Positions 50,081 through 64,000 of a stretch of DNA of 64,000 nucleotides are shown here, piece by piece. The first letter of the stretch is position 1. Every line of letters begins with the position of its first letter. Made by a program: the position numbers and the translations under genes. Below the pieces are notes generated by a model. The model was not told the DNA's origin. It did no database searches and was given only the letters and a program-made list of their open reading frames with translations. Source of the stretch: Pempheris klunzingeri (taxonomy: Eukaryota > Chordata > Actinopteri > Acropomatiformes > Pempheridae); assembly GCF_042242105.1 (NCBI RefSeq), contig NC_092014.1, positions 14,017,874 to 14,081,873 on the forward strand, given 5' to 3'.

Positions 50081-52080
50081 TATTCCCAAAATACCATTAA
50101 AGGGTTAAAATTAATTCATAAATACATGTAAATTGAATAGTTATGATCAGGACTGAGGTTGTTCAAAAGATTTAATGCATTGAAAGTGAAAAAAATATTA
50201 ATGTATAATATTTTTTGGGCACTTCTTAGGAACAGAATATTTTTTTGCACAAAGGATAAAAGGTGGCATATTTTGTACATAAAGTCAAACTGCTCAAAAA
50301 ATAATGATGGATTCAAATCAATGTTGTTGTCAATTATTGACATACCCAAGGGTGTAATACCCCCCCAAAAAAATTCCAGTTTGCAATTAGTATATGGAAA
50401 ATATTTCATATTTTGTGTTTTACCTCATTTGAAATTTTTGGTTTTATATTCCCAAAATGGCACTAAAAAGTTAAAAATACTTAATAAATCCATGAAAATG
50501 GAATAGTTATGATCAGGACTGAGGTTTTTCAGAAGATTTAATGCAATAAAAGTGAAAAAAATATTAATTATAATATTTTTATAGCACTTTTTAGGAACAA
50601 AACATTTTTTGCACAAAGCATAAAAGGTGGCATATTTTGTACATAAAGTCAAACTGCTCAAAAAATAATAATGCATTCAAATCAATGTTGTTGTCAATTA
50701 TTGACATATCCAAGACTGTAATACCCCCCCCAAAAAATTCCAATTTGCAATTAGTATATGAAAAATATTTCATATTTTGTGTTTTTCTCATTTGAAATTT
50801 TTGGTTTTATATTCCCAAAATGGCACTAAAAAGTTAAAAAATATGTAATAAATCCATGAAAACTTATGATTAGGACTGAAGTTGGTCAAAAGATTTAATG
50901 CATTGGAAGTGGAAAAAAATATGAATGTATAATATTTTTATAGCACTTTTTAGGAACAGAACATTTTTTGCATCGAGGGTAAAAGGTGGCACATTTTTAC
51001 ATAAACTCAAACTGCTCAAAAAATAATAATGCATTCAAATCAATGTTGTTGTCAATTATTGACATATCCAAGACTGTAATACCCCCCCAAAAAAATTCCA
51101 GTTTGCAATTAGTATATGAAAAATATTTCATATTTTGTGTTTTTCTCATTTGAAATTTTTGGTTTTATATTCCCAAAATGGCACTAAAAAGTAAAAAATA
51201 TGTAATAAATCCATGAAAACTTAATAGTTATGATTAGGACTGAAGTTGGTCAAAAGATTTAATGCATTGAAAGTGGAAAAAAATATGAATGTATAATATT
51301 TTTATAGCACTTTTTAGGAACAGAACATTTTTTGCATCGAGGGTAAAAGGTGGCACATTTTTACATAAACTCAAACTGCTCAAAAAATAATAATGCATTC
51401 AAATCAATGTTGTTGTCAATTATTGACATATCCAAGACTGTAATACCCCCCCAAAAAAATTCCAGTTTGCAATTAGTATATGAAAAATATTTCATATTTT
51501 GTGTTTTTCTCATTTGAAATTTTTGGTTTTATATTCCCAAAATGGCACTAAAAAGTAAAAAATATGTAATAAATCCATGAAAACTTAATAGTTATGATTA
51601 GGACTGAAGTTGGTCAAAAGATTTAATGCATTGAAAGTGGAAAAAAATATGAATGTATAATATTTTTATAGCACTTTTTAGGAACAGAACATTTTTTGCA
51701 TCGAGGGTAAAAGGTGGCACATTTTTACATAAACTCAAACTGCTCAAAAAATAATAATGCATTCAAATCAATGTTGTTGTCAATTATTGACATATCCAAG
51801 ACTGTAATACCCCCCAAAAAAATTCCAGTTTGCAATTAGTATATGAAAAATATTTCATATTTTGTGTTTTTCTCATTAATTAATTGTAGTTTTATATTGC
51901 AAAAATGGCATTAAAGGGTTAAAAATATTTGACAAATACATGAAAACGTAATAGTTATGATTAGGACTGAAGTTGGTCGAAAGATTTAATGCAATAAAAG
52001 TGAAAAAAAATATGAATGTATAATATTTTTATAGCACTTTTTAGGAACAGAACATTTTTTGCACCGAGGGTAAAACGTCA
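50081..52080 (+). repeat. Tandem array, about 5.5 copies of a ~362-bp unit (3' subterminal block of element 1)
   Basis: The landmark TATTCCCAAAATGG (or a variant) recurs at 50081, 50447, 50809, 51168, 51532 and 51895, giving spacings of 366, 362, 359, 364 and 363 bp. Units from 50809 to 51890 are almost identical, while the first two and the last differ more, so the middle was copied recently. Each unit ends in a TIR-like block (GCATCGAGGGTAAAAGG). Very AT-rich; no real gene lies in it. Confidence 0.93.
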
Positions 52081-52541
52081 TTATTTTTTTAAGGGGTGCA
52101 CAAGGTTAAATGCATTTGTAGTTGTCAGAAGGATGGGAGCTATCTGCCACTATACTTGTTTTCCTCCTATTTTTCTTGCCATTGGCCCAATACTATAAAG
52201 TTAACTCTTAGAGCTACACTTTAGGTGATCCTACCAGGCTAGAAGGTGAAAAATGTAAACACTCTAGTTCTGGTTTTGTGCTCTAGCTCTAAAATCTGCT
52301 GACTAACTGAGGCCACAAAGTTGCCAAAGAAGATAAAGCTGCTGTGTTGAAAAGACGCTCTGTATTTTCAGAGAAGCTCACCCGGGAGTCCAGAACTGCT
52401 CCGAGGTATTTAACGCTTTCAGACGCTTCAACATTTTCAGATCTTGTGTTGTGTCAATATTGAATTCTTATGTCTTGGCCACAGTGATTAGCAGCTGGCT
52501 GATCAGACATCGTGTCCTCGGGGTCCCCAGAAAATTTACCG

Positions 52542-53270
52542 ACACTCTTTACCCTCTGGCCCGAAACGGGCCCTCTCATAAAAGTGTAATAAAAATGTTA
52601 AAAAAAAATAATTTTTTTTTCACTTTCACCACATCAGATCTTTTCAACAACTTCAGATCTATCCATAGATATAAAGCTTTTAATTATTTTTTCAGATTTT
52701 TTAGGTTTTTATGCCCTTTTTGTCATGAGAACTCCTCATTTTTTTCAATGGAAAAAACCAAAATATGCTATATTTTCAAAAATAAGGTGCAAAGAGGAAT
52801 ATTTGGGATGAAGTTATTACAGCCTTGACTAGGTCAATAAATGATAAGAACATTGATTTTGGTGCATTATTATTTTTGGAGTAATGAGAGTTTATTAAAA
52901 AAACGTACACTCTTTGCCCTTAGGCCCGAAACGGGCCCTCTCATAGAAGTGTAATAAAAGTGTTACTTTTTTTTTTTTTTTTTTCACTTTCACCACATTA
53001 GACCTTTTCAACAACTTCAGATCTATCCATAGATATAAAGTTTTTAATAATTTTTTCAGATTTTTAAGGTTTTTATGCCCTTTTTGTCATGAGAACTCCT
53101 CATTTTTTCAGTGTTAAAAACAGTAAATATGCTATATTTTCAAAAATAAGGTGCAAAGAGGAATATTTGGGATGAAGTTATTACAGCCTTGATTAGGTCA
53201 ATAATTGATAACAACAATGATTTTGATGCATTATTGTTTTTGGAACAATGAACGTTTATTGAACAAACTC
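52542..53270 (-). repeat. Two tandem ~365-bp subterminal repeats of piggyBac element 2
   Basis: ACACTCTTT...GGCCCGAAACGGGCCC starts both copies, at 52542 and 52907. They share a long AT-rich body with the same landmarks (AGATCTATCCATAGATATAA, CTTTTTGTCATGAGAACTCC) and differ mainly by small changes. Read on the minus strand the body aligns with the element 1 unit: TCAATTATTGAC, CTGTAATA and CTGAAGTTG occur in the same order. Confidence 0.9.
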
Positions 53271-53287
53271 CCACAAAACACTTACAA

Positions 53288-55189
53288 TTACAAACATGAA
53301 TGACACACTGTTTTGAGGTGCATGCTGCATGCATGTGTGCCACATTTGGCACACTGCCTCCAGACCCTCCTGCGCTGTGTGCACAAAGCACATTGCTTTC
53401 GCTTTCTAGAGGGCCCTGGCTGTGGTCCCTCCTCCTCCTCCTCCTCCTCCTGACCGTGGACCTGGCGTGAGGCTTTTAGGACCAGGCTGGCTGCAAATGG
53501 CCTCCTCGGCAGACACTTCCTTGCAGCCATGGCCGGGGTGACCAGCGCTCTCCCGACCTGCTCCAAAAACAGACGCCGCCTGTAGTTTTTGGTGCTATTC
53601 CAGCCGGGATCCACGGCAGTGAACAGCATGTATGCATTGTAGCACGATACATCCAGCATGTGATAGAAGAGGCACATGGGCCACCTCCGCGTCTGTCGTC
53701 TGCAGGAGTACGTGCCACAAACCTGCAAAAAGGAAAAGAAATGATCAGATGACATGAATACATTTATACACATCCTTCTTATTATTTTGATATATACAAA
53801 AATACAGAATAAAATTAAATGAATTGTCTATGGCTATATCAGACAATCGTACATAATGAGTAACAGTAAATCAATTAGTAAATAATTGATTGTATAAAAA
53901 AAAAAATTGTATGATTGTGCTTACCTGGTCTAGGTGGTCCACAGCCCCCTTGCACCTGTTGTAGTCCAGGATGATCTGGGGCTTCTTCTTGCCAGATCCC
54001 TGGACCTCTGGCTCTCTGTGTCGTGTGCTGAGGAGCAGAACGTTCTTTCCCTTCCTCGGGACATACGACACAACGGTTTTGTTGTGGCTGAATCCGAACA
54101 CGGAGGACAGCACCTCTCTTCCTTTGACACTGAGCAGCTGGGGGGGGAGCTCAGGTTTGTTAACTCTCAGTGTCCCTACCAGTGCCATCCTCCGCTTCTG
54201 CAACTCCTCTGCCAGAGGAAAAGATGTGAAAAAATTGTCCGTGGTGACTGTGTGGCCCTCGAGTTCATCGGTGAGCTGCAGCACCACCCGCATCCCTTGG
54301 TTTACCTCTCATGTGGCAGACTTTCCTGTATATACTTGAAGCCTCCACGCGTAAGAGGTCTGCACATCGCAGAGAGCCCAAATCTTCAGCCCATATTTTC
54401 CCGGCTTGGAGGGCATATACTGCTTGAATGAGCAGCGGCCCCTAAAAGGGACCAGCTGCTCATCGATGCAAATGTCTCTCCCTGGGTTAAAAAGTTTCGG
54501 AAGGCGGGTGCTCCATTTGCTCCAGAGATCCATGATTGGAGCCAATTTCTCTCTCCTGTGGCGCTCTGGCCTTGACAGTCGGTCATCAAATCTCAGGGCC
54601 AGATTGATTTGTAAGAACCTCTTTTGTGCCATGGATGCTGCAAAAATTGGACGCCCCGTCTCACTGTTCCACAGGCATTTGGTAGACTCATGCTGTGACC
54701 TGTACATGCCTGCCAGGATCAGCAGCCCCAGGTAGGCCCGCAGTTCCTCCTCACTCACGTCTTTCCATTGTTTCACAGACCTCCTCCCCTGCAGGTTGGT
54801 GAAATGCAGGATTAGCTGCAGGATTTCCTCCGTAAAAACAGGTCAAACGCTGTCTCAGGGCTGCTGATCCTGGCAATGGCAAAGTGGGTCGGCCCTGGGG
54901 TCAGAATTGGAGGGGGAAAGAATGGCACGACCTCTCGGTGTGTGGGAGACCACAGGATTTCCCCATTTTTAGACCGCCATGGAGTGGCTTCATCCTCCAT
55001 TGCTTCTCCATGTTCCTCTTCCTCCTCCTCCTCCTCTGAGCTGCTGGACCTCTCTGTCCCTGGCAGGAATTCATCCCCAGATTCGTCGCTCTCACCTGAG
55101 GCTTCAGTGCTGCCAAAGTCCTCTCCACTCTCCTCAGAGGACTGCAAAATTGCAGCAAGGACTTCTTCCAGTTTGTATCCTCGCCTCAT
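53288..55189 (-). pseudogene. piggyBac (PGBD4-like) transposase, interrupted by two lesions
   Basis: A DDE/D transposase of cut-and-paste type. Read from the ATG at 55189 it has an acidic N-terminus (MRRGYKLEEVLAAILQSSEE), the DDE_Tnp_1_7 region (EELRAYLGLLILAGMYRSQH, RFDDRLSRPERHRREKLAPI), the three aspartates in ICIDEQLVPFRG, TTDNFFTSFPLAEEL and KGAVDHLDQ, a 202-bp intron at 53924-53723 (CAG/GTAAGC...TTTTTGCAG), then TRRWPMCLFYHMLDV and a C-terminal Cys/His finger ending HLKTVCHSCL. A one-base shift falls in a T run near 54836 and a TGA stands in frame at 54311-54309. With only two lesions it is a recent arrival. It is a transposon gene, not a domesticated host gene. Confidence 0.88.
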
Positions 55190-55338
55190 GGTGTCTGCTG
55201 GTGAAATGACCAGCCAGACAAGGCTGCAAACTATTCTAGCAGACTTCAAACATGCACCTGCATAAACATGTTACACCATTATCCAATAGGAGAGAGGAGG
55301 GTCTCTGTTGATCAAGAAAAGACATAAACAGAGCCCAT

Positions 55339-55496
55339 TTGACCTTTGATGACACACACACGCATGCAGACACACTCAGACACATGCACGCACACACACA
55401 CACACACGCACGCACACACACAGACTCAGACACACTCTCACACACACACGCAGACACATGCACACACACACGCAGACACACTCAGACACATGCATG

Positions 55497-55532
<36 letters not shown>

Positions 55533-55632
55533 GACACACTCAGACACATGCACGCACACACACACTCAGACACATGCACGCACACACACACACACTCAGA
55601 CACACTCTCACACACACACACACACACACACC
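55339..55632. repeat. Compound (CA)n minisatellite in the 5' leader of piggyBac element 2
   Basis: CACACGCAGACACACTCAGA-type higher-order units mixed with plain CA runs. All six-frame open frames over it are repeat artefacts. Confidence 0.95.
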
Positions 55633-55910
55633 ACTCTTTTATATCAATTCCAAGACTATTTTTGTGGGTTTCAGCTGTTTCATGCATTTTGCAAGCTCAC
55701 TTTATGTGAAGCCCTCTGGTGGTGGGGGGGGGGGAGCATGACACCTAAAACCTGTTTTTCTTTTATTTTGAAGGTAGAGGCTTAGATTCATTGGGTATTC
55801 ATGGGAAATGCATTATAATGTGTCAGGATTACAGTGTATCGAACATATGTGGTTATTATGGGATTCAGTGGGGCCCCATTTGGGCCCGAAGGCAAAACTT
55901 GCATAGTAAA

Positions 55911-57225
55911 TCCATATCTCCTATTCTATACACCTTGCAATAGAGGGGATAATGGAATTTTGAAAATAATTTTAAAAAAACAATCCTGATAAAATTTCAT
56001 ACTATGAGCCTTTATATTGAGAAATGACAAAGTGAAAGTAAACAAAATGTGTACGTTTGGGCACGTGACGTCCCCCAGGGTTTTAAAGGGCCGGATAGGC
56101 AGATTCTACGGCCATGGCACCTGCATTTATGGTCTAAAATGTTTCTCAGTGATCAAGAATTCGTAGGTGAAGAGACAGAACAGCAGAGGGAGAAGAACAC
56201 CTGTCTGACATGCTTCCCCGACACAGACCCTCTGTGCGACGCAAAGGTAAGTCTCTGATCCAGAGAACTAAGTAACTATTGATGTTGTGATCAATGAGCC
56301 TTTTCAGGAGTCATCACAGCATCGTCTGTGCCTCTGTTGCTCCTGTAGATGAACTGAAGTGGATTTGGCATCAAGCTTGTTTCATGGTTTGAAACAGTCT
56401 GGAGGTTATTGCAACAGGCTGAAAATCATTACTGGCTCCTGGCTTTTTTGGCACAGGCCTCATTATTAAGTTTCCATGATGTGTGTCTGGGAGGGACTGA
56501 AACAACCTCGCAAAAACTCATTTTAGTTGAAGAGGACAATCTTTAAGAAGACAGGTTTTCTGACCGTCTGGACCAGTGATGTTGTTCGGCTTTAGTTACA
56601 AAAAAAAAAAAAAGAGACTTGCAGCAACATCATCCTCGCCCATAACTGTTGATGCTTCTAAATGTTTGAACCAACATGGACAAGAGGTCCTTTAAGGTAA
56701 AGAGACTGCCCAAAAAAACCCAGAATAGTAGACTAATACTAGAATAATAATAGTAATGGCAGATGAGTCAAGAGTTATCAAGCTATTTGATAGTACAGGA
56801 GCCATAAAAGCAAGGTAGCAGCTGGGTGATTGTAATCGAGGAAAAAAACATTCAAGAATCAGCACAAAAGACGGGTAATATTTAGACAAGTCTTTTCAGA
56901 AAATGACAATTAATATTAAACTTAACTTAACTTTTCTCTTCAGTTTGTAGTGGACTGATGAATCATCTTAATTTGCCTGTTTTAGTTTTCACAGACTGGC
57001 ACAGAAATATTTATTTATTATGAAATATGAACGGAGGACATTTCACCTAAATTTACATACAAAGTATTTTTTATTTGACTTGTTGTTGTTGGTATCTACA
57101 GTTTCACATCATACTAAACAAAAACCTGCACATGTTCCATCCAAAATAAATATCTGTATTTGAACAAATAGAAAATCTGTTGTTGGACTGACAACATTTA
57201 CATACATGTGATTTTTTTTTTTTCT
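55911..57225. other. Region between piggyBac element 2 and the wdr19 stop codon
   Basis: Includes the wdr19 3' UTR on the minus strand; AATAAA signals (minus strand) lie at 57015-57010 and 57019-57014. A short plus-strand open frame at 56049-56258 has no recognisable similarity and I do not call it. Confidence 0.5.

Positions 57226-64000
<6,775 letters not shown>

Larger units (their letters stand above)
48674..52109 (+). mobile_element. piggyBac-family element 1, internally deleted, with an amplified 3' subterminal repeat
   Basis: The left end reads TTAA then AACCCTTATGCACCCC; the right end, reversed, reads TTAA then CCTTGTGCACCCC. This gives short imperfect terminal inverted repeats in TTAA sites, as piggyBac elements have. 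Inside are the two ends of a transposase gene (described separately) with the catalytic core missing, and then a ~362-bp tandem repeat array. The element lies in the opposite orientation to element 2 and is its relative: their subterminal repeats and transposase ends align. A remnant that cannot encode its own transposase. Confidence 0.7.
52535..55910 (-). mobile_element. piggyBac-family element 2 (PGBD4-like), near-complete
   Basis: Ends pair in the same register: TTTAC, 15 bases, then CC-Y-YGGCCCGAAACGGGCCC-type sequence on the left (52535), and on the right, read in reverse from 55910, TTTAC, 15 bases, then CCTTCGGGCCCAAATGGGGCCC-type sequence. Both ends abut TTTA, where piggyBac normally uses TTAA. 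It contains one transposase gene on the minus strand, a compound CA minisatellite in its 5' leader, and two ~365-bp subterminal repeats at its 3' end, each carrying a copy of the terminus. Confidence 0.72.

Noticed and set aside
50081-52080. Regular tandem repeats that could suggest a CRISPR-like or gene-cluster array
   Set aside because: Units are ~362 bp with no spacers, very AT-rich, and lie inside piggyBac termini; they are amplified transposon subterminal DNA.
53934-54431. 165-residue plus-strand open frame over the piggyBac gene
   Set aside because: Antisense shadow of the transposase coding sequence, which alone shows family motifs.
55339-55785. Long overlapping His/Thr- and Val/Cys-rich open frames
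   Set aside because: They only translate the compound CA minisatellite; the same holds for frames at about 0.9-1.1, 7.1, 21.2-21.6, 37.2 and 49.2 kb.
56049-56258. 69-residue open frame with CLTC...C pattern next to piggyBac element 2
   Set aside because: No recognisable similarity, no partner exon, and it lies outside the element ends; too weak to call.

Overview
This window is nuclear DNA from a ray-finned (teleost) fish. The genes are vertebrate orthologues split by short GT-AG introns, long (CA/GT)n microsatellites are frequent, and Tc1-like and piggyBac elements lie among several dispersed repeats of teleost type. No bacterial, organellar or viral gene organisation is visible.

Layout, left to right: first exon of ube2k (-, leaves the window on the left); smim14 (+); map9 (+); ugdh (+); lias (-); rpl9 (+, head-to-head with lias); rfc1 (+); a transposon-rich stretch of about 8 kb holding two related piggyBac elements placed 3' end to 3' end; and the C-terminal half of wdr19/IFT144 (-, leaves the window on the right). 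From memory, ube2k-smim14-ugdh-lias-rpl9-rfc1-wdr19 is the gene order of human 4p14 read backwards, with relative orientations kept. Two departures stand out: map9 sits between smim14 and ugdh, and no klotho-beta (KLB) gene is visible between rpl9 and rfc1. For smim14, map9, ugdh, lias, rpl9 and rfc1 I built full exon chains whose phases agree and whose summed lengths give uninterrupted proteins of 108, 678, 497, 388, 192/193 and 1164 residues.

The genes do not form one pathway: they cover ubiquitin conjugation, an ER membrane microprotein, spindle microtubules, UDP-glucuronate synthesis, mitochondrial lipoate synthesis, translation, DNA replication and ciliary transport. I found no novel multi-gene system. 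The most interesting signals are a tandemly duplicated last coding exon of rpl9; a (GT)56 tract touching the acceptor of rfc1 exon 2, whose donor is a GC site; homologous ~362-365 bp subterminal tandem repeats shared by the two piggyBac elements; and perfect fold-back inversions at about 2.2 kb and 49.8 kb.
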